A stretch of 64,000 nucleotides of DNA from Alkalibacter rhizosphaerae (GTDB taxonomy: Bacteria > Bacillota > Clostridia > Eubacteriales > Alkalibacteraceae): the NCBI RefSeq assembly GCF_017352215.1, contig NZ_CP071444.1, positions 1,550,001 to 1,614,000 on the forward strand, in the 5' to 3' direction. The position numbers were made by a program, and so were the translations under genes. How positions within the stretch are numbered: the first letter of the stretch is position 1; every line of letters begins with the position of its first letter. The notes under the pieces are model-generated. The model searched no databases. It was not told the DNA's origin and saw only the letters and a list, made by a program, of their open reading frames with translations. Below, one piece after another: positions 9,687-17,254 of this stretch.

Positions 9687-9713
9687 AGAGACTCGATGAG
9701 GGTCTCTTTTTTT
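9687..9713 (+). terminator. Attenuator terminator upstream of aroF
   Basis: AGAGACTC at 9687-9694 pairs with GGGTCTCT at 9700-9707 (one G-U pair) around a GATGA loop, followed by a T run to 9713. It lies 34 bases after the leader-peptide stop and 23 before the aroF start, so it would cut off aroF-tyrA unless antiterminated. A small hairpin CACTT-TTC-AAGTG (9666-9678) precedes it. Confidence 0.8.
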
Positions 9714-9736
9714 ATTAAACAAAAGGAGGGAACAAC

Positions 9737-10753
9737 ATGATCATCGTCGTAAAATCAACGGCACCGAGACAAGAAGTGGAAAAACTGAAAGATATGCTGC
9801 AAAAGAGAGGAATGGAGATCAACTATTCCGAAGGGGTGGACCATATCGTCATGGGTCTGATCGGGGACACCCGTTCCATCGATGTGGACAGCCTGGCTTC
9901 CATCGAGATCGTGGAAAAGGTCCTTCGGGTCCAGGAGCCCTACAAGAAAGCCAATCGAAGCTTTCATCCGGAAGACAGCCGTTTTGACATCGGCGGCGGT
10001 CTCATCGGCGGCGGCGCCTTTGCCGTCATGGCCGGGCCCTGTTCCGTGGAGAGCGAAGAACAGGTGCTGGAAGTGGCAAAACGGGTGAAAAAGTCCGGAG
10101 CCACCTTCCTTCGGGGAGGGGCCTTCAAGCCCAGGACATCCCCCTACAGTTTTCAAGGCATGGGCCTGGACGGACTGGAACTTTTGCTGCTGGCCAAGGC
10201 GGAAACGGGACTTCCCATCGTCTCCGAGATCATGTCCACGGAGTACCTGGACGAATTTGTGGAGAAAGTGGACATCATCCAGGTAGGGGCCCGCAACATG
10301 CAAAACTTCGCCATGCTGACGGAGTTGGGAAAATGCAACAAGCCCATTCTGCTCAAGCGGGGCATGTGCGCCACCATCGAAGAGTGGCTCATGTCGGCGG
10401 AATACATCATGAAGGAAGGCAACGAGGAAGTGATCCTTTGCGAGCGAGGGATCCGGACCTTTGAGACCTTTACGAGAAACACCCTGGATCTAAGCGCCAT
10501 TCCCGCCATCAAGAAAAAGAGCCATCTGCCCATCGTGGTGGATCCCTCCCATTCCACCGGCATGTGGTGGATGGTGGAATCCATGGCAAAAGCCGCTGTG
10601 GCGGCCGGTGCCGACGGCCTGATGATCGAAGTCCACAATGCGCCGGAAGCGGCCCTGTGCGACGGGGCCCAATCCCTGAAACCGGACAAGTTCGACCAGC
10701 TCATGGATACCCTGGAAAAATACACCCAGCTGGAAGGGAAGGTGCTTCGATAG
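9737..10753 (+). CDS. aroF: 3-deoxy-7-phosphoheptulonate (DAHP) synthase
   Basis: Condenses phosphoenolpyruvate with erythrose-4-phosphate, the first step of the shikimate pathway. The 338-residue protein has an N-terminal ferredoxin-like regulatory domain of about 75 residues (MIIVVKSTAPRQEVEKL), then the barrel with AGPCSVES, RGGAFKPRTSPYSFQG, QVGARNMQNF, LLKRGM and VDPSHSTG. This is the type I-beta architecture of Thermotoga, where the extra domain mediates Tyr/Phe feedback inhibition. An AAAGGAGGG site precedes the ATG. It is followed immediately by tyrA and preceded by a putative Tyr/Phe attenuator. Confidence 0.96.
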   Translation: MIIVVKSTAPRQEVEKLKDMLQKRGMEINYSEGVDHIVMGLIGDTRSIDVDSLASIEIVEKVLRVQEPYKKANRSFHPEDSRFDIGGGLIGGGAFAVMAGPCSVESEEQVLEVAKRVKKSGATFLRGGAFKPRTSPYSFQGMGLDGLELLLLAKAETGLPIVSEIMSTEYLDEFVEKVDIIQVGARNMQNFAMLTELGKCNKPILLKRGMCATIEEWLMSAEYIMKEGNEEVILCERGIRTFETFTRNTLDLSAIPAIKKKSHLPIVVDPSHSTGMWWMVESMAKAAVAAGADGLMIEVHNAPEAALCDGAQSLKPDKFDQLMDTLEKYTQLEGKVLR

Positions 10754-11611
10754 ATGGAAGCGGACTTTACCAACAAGCGGGTCCTTATCGTGGGCTTGGG
10801 TCTCATGGGCAGCGCCTTTGCGGCAGGCTGCAAGAAGTTGGGGTTTGAACGGGTATGGGCCCTGGACCGGGATCAAAAGGTCCTGGATCTGGCCAGGAAG
10901 GAAGGACTCATTGATGAAGGAGTCAACAGACCGGAAGACCTGGCGGGGGAAGCGGACCTGGTGGTGGTATGTCTCTACCTCCACGATGCCCTGGCCTTTC
11001 TGAAAGACAGCATGCCCCTTTTTAAAGAAGGAGCCATCCTAACGGACATCGTCGGTGTCAAGGAGAAAATGGTGGAAGAGATCCGACCCATTTTGCGTCC
11101 GGATGTGGACTACATCCCCGGCCACCCCATGGCGGGCCGGGAGAAAAGCGGGGCCCTGTTCACCTCCAGCGACATCTTCCGGGGGAAAAACTACATACTG
11201 ACCCCCATGCCGGAAAACCGGAAAGAAAACATGGACTTTCTCATCCAATGGATCGAAGCCCTGGGTTTTGGCAGGATCCTGGAGACGGATCCGGCCATCC
11301 ATGACGGAAAGATCGCTTTTACCAGCCAGCTTTGTCATGTCATCGCCGCATCCATGGTGGACATGACGGAGGATGCGGAAGTGACCCATTTTGAAGGCGG
11401 AAGTTTTCAGGACATGACTAGGATCGCCATGATCAATTCCGCCATGTGGGCGGAGCTCTTTGTGGCCAACAAGAAGGAACTTACGGCGGTGCTGGATCGT
11501 TTCATCGGCAGCTTGACTTTTTTCAAAAACGCCATCGACAAGGAAGAAGTGGAGACCATCGTGGAGCGTTTTGATATAATAGGAAGAAAACGAGAGGCTA
11601 TGGGAAAGTAA
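10754..11611 (+). CDS. tyrA: Prephenate dehydrogenase
   Basis: Oxidative decarboxylation of prephenate to 4-hydroxyphenylpyruvate, committing chorismate to tyrosine. The 285-residue protein has an N-terminal NAD(P)-binding GLGLMGSAFAAG motif at about residues 15-26. The family signature GHPMAGREKSGA is near residue 125, followed by the helical C-terminal half. There is no C-terminal ACT domain, so feedback control through this protein is not expected. Its ATG begins at the base after the aroF stop, so the two form an operon under the shared leader. Confidence 0.93.
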   Translation: MEADFTNKRVLIVGLGLMGSAFAAGCKKLGFERVWALDRDQKVLDLARKEGLIDEGVNRPEDLAGEADLVVVCLYLHDALAFLKDSMPLFKEGAILTDIVGVKEKMVEEIRPILRPDVDYIPGHPMAGREKSGALFTSSDIFRGKNYILTPMPENRKENMDFLIQWIEALGFGRILETDPAIHDGKIAFTSQLCHVIAASMVDMTEDAEVTHFEGGSFQDMTRIAMINSAMWAELFVANKKELTAVLDRFIGSLTFFKNAIDKEEVETIVERFDIIGRKREAMGK

Positions 11612-11634
11612 AGTCTCGGACAGGAGCAGCTATT

Positions 11635-12411
11635 ATGTGGATCGATACCCATGCCCATCTGGACGATGAACGGCTCATCGGCCAGGTGGAAGAGATCATA
11701 TCGGAATTTATAGAAGCAGGAGGCAAGGGGATCATCAATCCGTCTTACGACAAGGATTCCATGGAGGCCTCTGTGGACCTTGCCAAGCGGTTTGACCTGG
11801 TCTACGCCACCGTGGGCATGCATCCCCACGATGCCAAGGATGCAGACGAGTCTTTTTTTGACCGGATGAAGGAACTGTTAGAGGAAGAAAAGGTCATCGG
11901 AGTAGGAGAGATCGGCCTGGATTACCACTACGACCATTCTCCCAGGGATGTCCAGCAGGAGATCTTTGAACGGCAAATGGACCTGGCGGCCCAAAAGTCG
12001 CTGCCGGTGGCCATCCACTCCAGGGAGGCCCACCAGGACACTTATGACATTCTCAAAAAGTATGAAGGCCGGGTCATAGGCATCATGCACAGCTATTCCG
12101 GAAGCTGGGAGATGGCGAAAAATTACCTGGATCTGGGGTACTATTTGTCCTTTTCCGGACCCATCACTTTCAAGAACTCCAGGAAGTTGCCGGAGGTGGC
12201 AAAAAACGCTCCCCTGGACCGGATCCTGGTGGAGACGGACAGCCCCTATTTGACGCCGGTGCCCTTTCGGGGAAAGACGAATCGGCCCCTCTACGTTCAA
12301 TATGTGGCTCAAAAAGTGGCGGAAGTAAGGGACATGCCGGTTTCCTCCCTTATGGAGGCCGTCCGGGAAAATGTAAAGGTTCTTTTTCCCACCATGACCC
12401 TCTTGGATTAG
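11635..12411 (+). CDS. tatD: TatD family metal-dependent hydrolase
   Basis: A 258-residue TIM-barrel metal hydrolase of the TatD/YcfH family, cytoplasmic DNases or RNases with 3'-5' activity in the members studied. Metal ligands are seen in DTHAHLDD near the N-terminus, GEIGLDYH, IHSREAH, IMHSYSG and ETDSPYL. It starts 23 bases after tyrA and is probably carried on the same transcript, ending at the hairpin that follows. The neighbourhood gives no further hint of its role. Confidence 0.92.
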   Translation: MWIDTHAHLDDERLIGQVEEIISEFIEAGGKGIINPSYDKDSMEASVDLAKRFDLVYATVGMHPHDAKDADESFFDRMKELLEEEKVIGVGEIGLDYHYDHSPRDVQQEIFERQMDLAAQKSLPVAIHSREAHQDTYDILKKYEGRVIGIMHSYSGSWEMAKNYLDLGYYLSFSGPITFKNSRKLPEVAKNAPLDRILVETDSPYLTPVPFRGKTNRPLYVQYVAQKVAEVRDMPVSSLMEAVRENVKVLFPTMTLLD

Positions 12412-12421
12412 ACTGGAAAGC

Positions 12422-12447
12422 AAGCTCTCTTCTTCGGAAGGGAGCTT
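12422..12447 (+). terminator. Hairpin terminator after tatD
   Basis: AAGCTCTCTTC at 12422-12432 and GAAGGGAGCTT at 12437-12447 pair (one G-U) around a TTCG tetraloop. The T tract is short and interrupted, so termination may be partial. Confidence 0.75.
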
Positions 12448-12509
12448 TTGTATTTTGGACTCATTACAATCTACTAGCAAAATAAACAAATCAGGTGTAT
12501 AATGTAGAA

Positions 12510-12526
12510 TGTAAACAAAATGTAAC
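12510..12526 (+). promoter_or_regulatory. WalR-type box upstream of the 3D-domain gene
   Basis: TGTAAA-N5-TGTAAC matches the WalR (YycF) direct-repeat consensus TGTWAH-N5-TGTWAH. It ends 15 bases before the -35 of the downstream promoter, a typical activating position. WalRK controls cell-wall hydrolases, including 3D-domain proteins, in Bacillus. The walRK genes are not in this window. Confidence 0.55.
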
Positions 12527-12541
12527 AAAATAGCAACGAAT

Positions 12542-12570
12542 TTGACAAAAGCTTTTTTATGGTATATGAT
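12542..12570 (+). promoter_or_regulatory. Promoter for the G5/3D-domain gene
   Basis: TTGACA at 12542-12547 and TATGAT at 12565-12570, spacer 17. The roughly 60-base leader that follows has two small hairpins (12579-12599 and 12601-12615) before the AGGAGGT ribosome site. Confidence 0.75.
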
Positions 12571-12635
12571 ACTTCGTATTTGCTGGAAGGATCAGCAAAA
12601 TCCCGAAAGTTGGGACGAATATTAGGAGGTAAAAA

Positions 12636-13673
12636 ATGAAAGTGCACACACAAAGATTAAAGGATCTGGGCAAGGCTGCCCGCAATCTTTTGATCCTCGC
12701 ATTGCTGGTTTCAGCAATGTCCGCGGCATTCGTCATCTACCAGACCACTGAAGAAGTCGTAACCATTGTAGACGAAGAAAACACCATGGAATATAGTTTC
12801 AGAGGAAATAAGACGGCAGGGGAGATCCTGTCGGACAATGACCTCTACCTGGAGGAGATGGACGAGTTGTCCATGGCCTTGTCCCAGGAAGTGAACAACG
12901 GAGACACCATTGAAATCAAACGGGCGTCGGACTTGACGGTCGTGGTGGATGGCAAGGAATATGCATTTACTACGGCGGAAGACCAGGTGGACCGGATCAT
13001 CAAACGGCTGGGACTGCGGATCAACGAGCTGGACATTGTCCAACCAGCCCAGGGAGAAGTGATACAAGCCGGTTTTGACGGAGAGATCCGCATCACCCGG
13101 GTCACGGAGGAGATGGATGTCAACGAATATCCCATCAAATATGCAAAGGTCACCAGAAGCAATGCCAACATGGACAAAGGGGAAGTAAAAACCATCCAGC
13201 GGGGTTCCGACGGATTGCGTTCCGTGTCGGAAAAAGTGGTCTACCATGACGGGGTGGAATACTCCCGAACCATTGTAGAAGAAGTAGTGGAAAGGGAACC
13301 CAAGGAAGAGATCAAGGAAGTGGGGACCAACGTATACATCGCCACATCCAGGGGACAGACCCGCTTTCAAACGGCCATGTACGTGACGGCTACCGCTTAT
13401 TGCAGCTGCACCATCTGTACCGGTTCCGGCAACGGCATCACCGCCAGCGGGACCAGGGCCACGGCAAGCCGGACCATCGCCGCACCATCCAACTTTCGGT
13501 TTGGCACGGAGTTCTACATCCCCTATTTCCGGGGAAGTTCCAACCGGGGCATCTTTAAAGTGGAGGACCGGGGCGGAGCCATTCGGGGGAACCGGATCGA
13601 CATCTACTTCAACTCCCACGAAGAAGCCATTCGCTTTGGACGAAAAACATTGAAGGTATATGTACTGGATTGA
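12636..13673 (+). CDS. Surface protein with DUF348, G5 and 3D domains (YabE-like)
   Basis: A 345-residue membrane-anchored protein facing the cell wall. Residues 17-36 form an uncleaved signal/membrane segment. Two DUF348 repeats follow (about 40-150), then a G5 domain (about 150-230) and a C-terminal 3D domain (about 245-345). The 3D domain shows VTATAYCSCTICTGSG, GTRATASRTIAA and the paired aspartates in VEDRGGAIRGNRIDIYF. This is the architecture of YabE/YocH-type and Rpf-like proteins, thought to be muralytic transglycosylases. A strong AGGAGGT site precedes the ATG. The WalR-type box and nearby M23 peptidase support a wall-remodelling role. Confidence 0.9.
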   Translation: MKVHTQRLKDLGKAARNLLILALLVSAMSAAFVIYQTTEEVVTIVDEENTMEYSFRGNKTAGEILSDNDLYLEEMDELSMALSQEVNNGDTIEIKRASDLTVVVDGKEYAFTTAEDQVDRIIKRLGLRINELDIVQPAQGEVIQAGFDGEIRITRVTEEMDVNEYPIKYAKVTRSNANMDKGEVKTIQRGSDGLRSVSEKVVYHDGVEYSRTIVEEVVEREPKEEIKEVGTNVYIATSRGQTRFQTAMYVTATAYCSCTICTGSGNGITASGTRATASRTIAAPSNFRFGTEFYIPYFRGSSNRGIFKVEDRGGAIRGNRIDIYFNSHEEAIRFGRKTLKVYVLD

Positions 13674-13688
13674 TAAAAATGGAAAGAG

Positions 13689-13719
13689 AAAAGGCCGACT
13701 ATAAAATGTCGGCCTTTTT
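13689..13719. terminator. Bidirectional terminator
   Basis: AAAAGGCCGAC at 13689-13699 pairs with GTCGGCCTTTTT at 13708-13719 around an 8-base loop. It lies between the convergent 3D-domain and dnaI genes and overlaps the dnaI stop codon, with T tracts usable on both strands. Confidence 0.85.
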
Positions 13720-14679
13720 CATTCGGATGTCTTCTCCGAAGAATTCGTAAAATTGGAAGTTCCCGATGATCCTGGATGCCAGCCGGGCGGAATAGCGCCC
13801 CTCCAGCTTGTTCAATGGAAGGTTGGTGGAAATGATCATCTTTTTTTGTTCCTTCAACCGGCGGTTGATCAGGTTGAACAGCTCGTTGTTGGCAAATTCC
13901 GTCAGGGTCTCCGTTCCCAGATCGTCGATGATCAGCAGATCGCACTGGTAGAGGAACTGGAAGGGCTGCTGGGCGAGACGGTCGTCGTTCTGCTGAAACT
14001 TGCTTTTTCGGATGATGTCCAGAAGATCGGAAGCCGTCTGATAGATCACCAGCTTGCCGGCATCCAGAAGCTCCTTGGCAATGCAGTGGGAAAGGAAAGT
14101 CTTTCCCAGACCCGGATCCCCGTAGAAATACAAATTCTTTGTTTCATTGTTGAAATTCGCGGCATACTGGACGCTGGAGAGAAGGATCCGCTCCATCTGC
14201 TCCCTGGGGCTGTTGGGATAGGGTCCCTTTTCACGGGAATAGTAGTCCAGGCGAAAGGTGTCGAAGTTTTCCCGATTCAAAATATTTTTCAGATTGGACT
14301 GGTCGTAGAATTTTTCGATAAGCACTTTTTGAAAACAGACGCAGCTCTTTCCGTCCACCACTCCTTCATCCTGGCAGATGGGACAATGGGGCTGGTATTC
14401 CAGGACGGATTCCTCGTAACCCATGGAAGCCAGCAGGTCGGAGCGGTCCTGACGAAGGGTCTCCATTTCCTGTCGGAAGGCCTCCAGCTTTTTTGGATCG
14501 TCGGAAGCCACGGAAGCCATGGCCAGCTGCAGTCCCAGACGGCCAAGGCCGTCGGAGATCTTTTCCAGCTGGGGATGGGACTGGTAGAGTTCTGCCAGCT
14601 GCTGCTGGTGATGCTGCTTTCGCTGTTGGATCTTTTCGTTGTATGCTTGCAGTGTTTCATAGTAGATGGCATCTTTCAA
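13699..14679 (-). CDS. dnaI: Helicase loader, DnaI/DnaC-type AAA+ ATPase
   Basis: Loads the replicative helicase during initiation or restart. The 326-residue protein has a helical N-terminal part and a likely zinc-binding stretch, CPICQDEGVVDGKSCVC, near residue 100. The AAA+ domain follows, with Walker A GDPGLGKT, Walker B LLIIDDLGTE, sensor STN and an arginine-rich SARLASRI motif. The start is TTG at 14679, overlapping the stop of the upstream dnaD-like gene as TTGA, with GGGGTGA upstream. Gene pairing and overlap support a primosome operon. Confidence 0.9.
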   Translation of the reverse strand: MKDAIYYETLQAYNEKIQQRKQHHQQQLAELYQSHPQLEKISDGLGRLGLQLAMASVASDDPKKLEAFRQEMETLRQDRSDLLASMGYEESVLEYQPHCPICQDEGVVDGKSCVCFQKVLIEKFYDQSNLKNILNRENFDTFRLDYYSREKGPYPNSPREQMERILLSSVQYAANFNNETKNLYFYGDPGLGKTFLSHCIAKELLDAGKLVIYQTASDLLDIIRKSKFQQNDDRLAQQPFQFLYQCDLLIIDDLGTETLTEFANNELFNLINRRLKEQKKMIISTNLPLNKLEGRYSARLASRIIGNFQFYEFFGEDIRMKKADIL

Positions 14680-15641
14680 CGCGGTTCACCCCACATTTTT
14701 TCTCGCAATTTTTTCTGGATCAGATCGTAGTCGTATTTGGACGGTTCAGAGTCTTTTGACGGGGACTTGCCGCCGGTTGCAGGCCCTTTCTCATCCAGGG
14801 TGTCTTCCGGCCGGGTGAAGCCTTTTTCCTTCCAGGAAGTCAACACGGAATTCAGATAGCGGAAGTTGGGTTTGTGGAGGCCCGTCATTCGTCGGCATCC
14901 CTCAAAGATCATTTCCAATGAAAATCCGTATTCGTCCAGCCACTTGTCCATGAATTCGATCTCCGCCTTGGAAGGTTGCCGGTTCATGCCCAGGTAGTTC
15001 ATGATCTGGTAGTATTGGGTCCACCGTACGTTGTTGGACTCGATGTAGCGCTTGGCGTCTTCGTAGGTGAAGATGCCGTTGTCGTACCAGGTGGTGGCCA
15101 CCCGGTTCATGTAGTTGATGTCTTTTTTATCTTTTTCCAGGCAGTACTCCACCAGAAGGGTGACGGCCTGGGAGCTGAGCTGGAATTCTTCCATCCAGCT
15201 GCCAATGGTCTGGAGTTCCTTGACGCTCAAGGGGCGGGCAAACATGTACTCGATGGCCTTGTGCATCTGCTGGATCTCGTTTTCGTCTGTTTTCTTTTTG
15301 GCGGAGGGCATGGAAACGGATCGTCCTTCCAGCATAAGGGAAGCGATGTTGAAGTAGCGAATGCTGGAGTGGCCTCCTTCCCGCTCTTCCACCAGGAGGA
15401 TCCCTTCTTTTTCCCAGAACTTCCACGCTTTGTCCACATCGCTTTCCAACAGGTTCAGGGATTTGGCGATGACGGTGTTGCTGATGGCGGCTAGATTGCT
15501 GGATTGGCAGTACTTCAAGCCCAGCAGATAGACCTTGACGAAGTCGCCGGGAGCCTTGGGCATGTAATGGTTGATAAAAATATTTTCCACCAGGGTGACG
15601 GATAAGTCATCGTTGGATTGGATCAGTTCAAATTGGTTCAA
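14676..15641 (-). CDS. DnaD-domain replication initiation/restart protein
   Basis: A roughly 321-residue protein carrying the DnaD/DnaB-type C-terminal domain. Signatures are VENIFINHYMPKAPGDFVKVYLLGL near the N-terminus, then winged-helix sequence, and two DnaD-like repeats with WMEEF, YIESNNVRWTQYYQIMNYLG and YLNSVLTSW patterns. The start is uncertain. TTG at 15641 has AGAAGGTG six bases upstream, whereas the in-frame ATG at 15677 has no ribosome site. The frame stays open much further upstream, but that part overlaps the divergent M23 gene and is spurious. It is coupled to the helicase loader. Confidence 0.85.
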   Translation of the reverse strand: MNQFELIQSNDDLSVTLVENIFINHYMPKAPGDFVKVYLLGLKYCQSSNLAAISNTVIAKSLNLLESDVDKAWKFWEKEGILLVEEREGGHSSIRYFNIASLMLEGRSVSMPSAKKKTDENEIQQMHKAIEYMFARPLSVKELQTIGSWMEEFQLSSQAVTLLVEYCLEKDKKDINYMNRVATTWYDNGIFTYEDAKRYIESNNVRWTQYYQIMNYLGMNRQPSKAEIEFMDKWLDEYGFSLEMIFEGCRRMTGLHKPNFRYLNSVLTSWKEKGFTRPEDTLDEKGPATGGKSPSKDSEPSKYDYDLIQKKLREKMWGEPR

Positions 15642-15755
15642 TATGGGCACCTTCTTTAATGAATTGGTACTATCCATTATAGCATAAATCGAACCTGCAA
15701 ATAGGGGGAGTGCAATTTTGATTGCAGAAAAGAAAAGGGTGTGGTAGCATCTAAT

Positions 15756-15772
15756 TGTAAACAAATTGTAAA
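15756..15772 (+). promoter_or_regulatory. Second WalR-type box, upstream of the M23 peptidase
   Basis: TGTAAA-N5-TGTAAA at 15756-15772 is an exact match to the WalR consensus. It ends only 13 bases before the start codon, next to the ribosome site, so it lies where a repressor or a promoter-proximal site would be. I found no convincing promoter downstream of it. Confidence 0.45.
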
Positions 15773-15785
15773 CTTGGAGGGCGAA

Positions 15786-17168
15786 ATGGAGAAGAAGGGC
15801 AAGATCGCAGGTTGGATCTTTGGATTGTTGTTTGTGGCAGGCATTGCCGCCGTGTATACAAACCATGGATACCAGATCCAGTACAAGGGACAAGACGTAG
15901 GATACGTGCAGGACCTGAAGGTGGTATCCCAGGCTTTTGAAGCATTGGATCAGGACTTTCGGGAAGCATACGGGGAAGACATCCTCTTTGAAGACCGGGT
16001 GAGCATCCAATACCAGGCCAAAGGAGGACGACCGGTATTGGATGAAGAAAGCCTGAAAGCGTCCCTGCTGCAAAAGGGAGCCCAAGCCCAAAGAAGCGCC
16101 GTTACTATATATATCAACGAAAAACCCATGGCAGTAGTGGATTCTGCCAAAACCGCCCAGGACATTTTGGACCAAGTGGTCCAGGCCGGGATCGTACTGA
16201 CCGGAAAAGACCGGTTGCTGGAAGCGGAGATCCTGGACGACCTTCGTCTGGAGGAAGGCCTGGTGGACGCCTCCGCACTGGAAGGTCCGGACCAGGTCAT
16301 GGACAGGTTCAAAACCGGTCTGGCCGTGGCGGAAACCTATGAAATAAAGCCCAAGGACACCCTGTGGGACATAGCCGTCAACCGGGGGATGACCACGGAC
16401 CAGTTGGTCAAAGCCAATCCGGACATGGACCCGTCGACCCTGAAGCCGGGGGACACCATCGTGATCCAGCAACTGGAGTCCCTCTTTCACATTCGCTATG
16501 TGAAGGAGACCACCCGTCAGGAAAGCATTCCCTTTGAAGTGGAATATACGGAGGATGACTCCCTGTATCTGGGTCAGGAAAAAGTGACCCGACCGGGACA
16601 GGAAGGGATAATGGAGATCACCCATGCCCTCACTTTCGAAGACGGCAAGCAGATCGACGAGGAATATCTGGGCAGTGCCACGGTGAAGGAACCGGTGGGC
16701 CAGATCGTTGCCAGGGGCACCAAGGCCTGGCCGAGCCAGCATGCCACCGGCCGCTTTGTGGTACCTGCCACGGGACGGATCCTGGGCATGTACGGAAGCG
16801 ATCGGGGGAGTCATTACCACAAGGGTGTGGACATTTGCCAGTGGAGCGGCTCAGCCAGGGGGATCTATGCCGCCGATGCGGGAACGGTGGTGGAAGCCGT
16901 ACCGTCCGGATACAACGGCGGCCGGGGCGTCTACGTGGTCATCTCCCACGGCAATGGACTGTCTACGGCATATTACCACTTCTCGTCCATTTCCGTGGTG
17001 AAGGGACAGACGGTGACCAAGGGCCAGCCCATCGGCATCATGGGAACCACAGGCAACAGCCGGGGCATCCATCTTCACTTTGAAGTGCGGGTCAACGGCA
17101 ATCCGGTGGATCCCAACAACTACTTTGGATATTTCCGAAACGGACTGGATCTGAAGGCCCTGCGGTAG
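15786..17168 (+). CDS. LysM-G5-M23 peptidoglycan endopeptidase
   Basis: A 460-residue envelope protein that probably cuts peptide cross-links of peptidoglycan. It has an N-terminal membrane anchor (about residues 7-24), a middle region, a LysM wall-binding domain (YEIKPKDTLWDIAVNRGMTT, about 200-243) and a G5 domain (about 250-330). The C-terminal M23 domain holds zinc ligands in SHYHKGVDI, the HGNGLSTAYYHFS motif and HLHFEVRVNG. The start at 15786 follows GGAGGG. It is divergent from dnaD, with a WalR-type box just upstream, and is followed by murA, fitting a wall-growth group. Confidence 0.93.
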   Translation: MEKKGKIAGWIFGLLFVAGIAAVYTNHGYQIQYKGQDVGYVQDLKVVSQAFEALDQDFREAYGEDILFEDRVSIQYQAKGGRPVLDEESLKASLLQKGAQAQRSAVTIYINEKPMAVVDSAKTAQDILDQVVQAGIVLTGKDRLLEAEILDDLRLEEGLVDASALEGPDQVMDRFKTGLAVAETYEIKPKDTLWDIAVNRGMTTDQLVKANPDMDPSTLKPGDTIVIQQLESLFHIRYVKETTRQESIPFEVEYTEDDSLYLGQEKVTRPGQEGIMEITHALTFEDGKQIDEEYLGSATVKEPVGQIVARGTKAWPSQHATGRFVVPATGRILGMYGSDRGSHYHKGVDICQWSGSARGIYAADAGTVVEAVPSGYNGGRGVYVVISHGNGLSTAYYHFSSISVVKGQTVTKGQPIGIMGTTGNSRGIHLHFEVRVNGNPVDPNNYFGYFRNGLDLKALR

Positions 17169-17184
17169 GGGACGGTATTTTATA

Positions 17185-17213
17185 TTTGATGTTGTCTCCA
17201 AATATGATATAAT
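17185..17213 (+). promoter_or_regulatory. Promoter for murA
   Basis: TTTGAT at 17185-17190 and TATAAT at 17208-17213, spacer 17, with a TG one base before the -10 (extended -10). It is 42 bases ahead of the murA start. Confidence 0.65.
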
Positions 17214-17254
17214 GCAGTGAAGTATGCACATTATATGTTGAAGGGAAGTTACGA

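Noticed and set aside
12571-12635. c-di-AMP or c-di-GMP riboswitch in the 3D-domain gene leader
   Set aside because: Leader is only about 60 bases and lacks the conserved cores of those classes; a GAAAG...GGGACG resemblance to c-di-GMP-I is too short.
15678-16820. Long N-terminal extension of the DnaD-domain frame (714 residues in all)
   Set aside because: It lies antisense to the well-supported LysM-G5-M23 gene and resembles no family.
17166-17185. GGGGACGGT sequence after the M23 gene resembling one arm of the argF palindrome
   Set aside because: There is no second arm and similarity is limited to nine bases.
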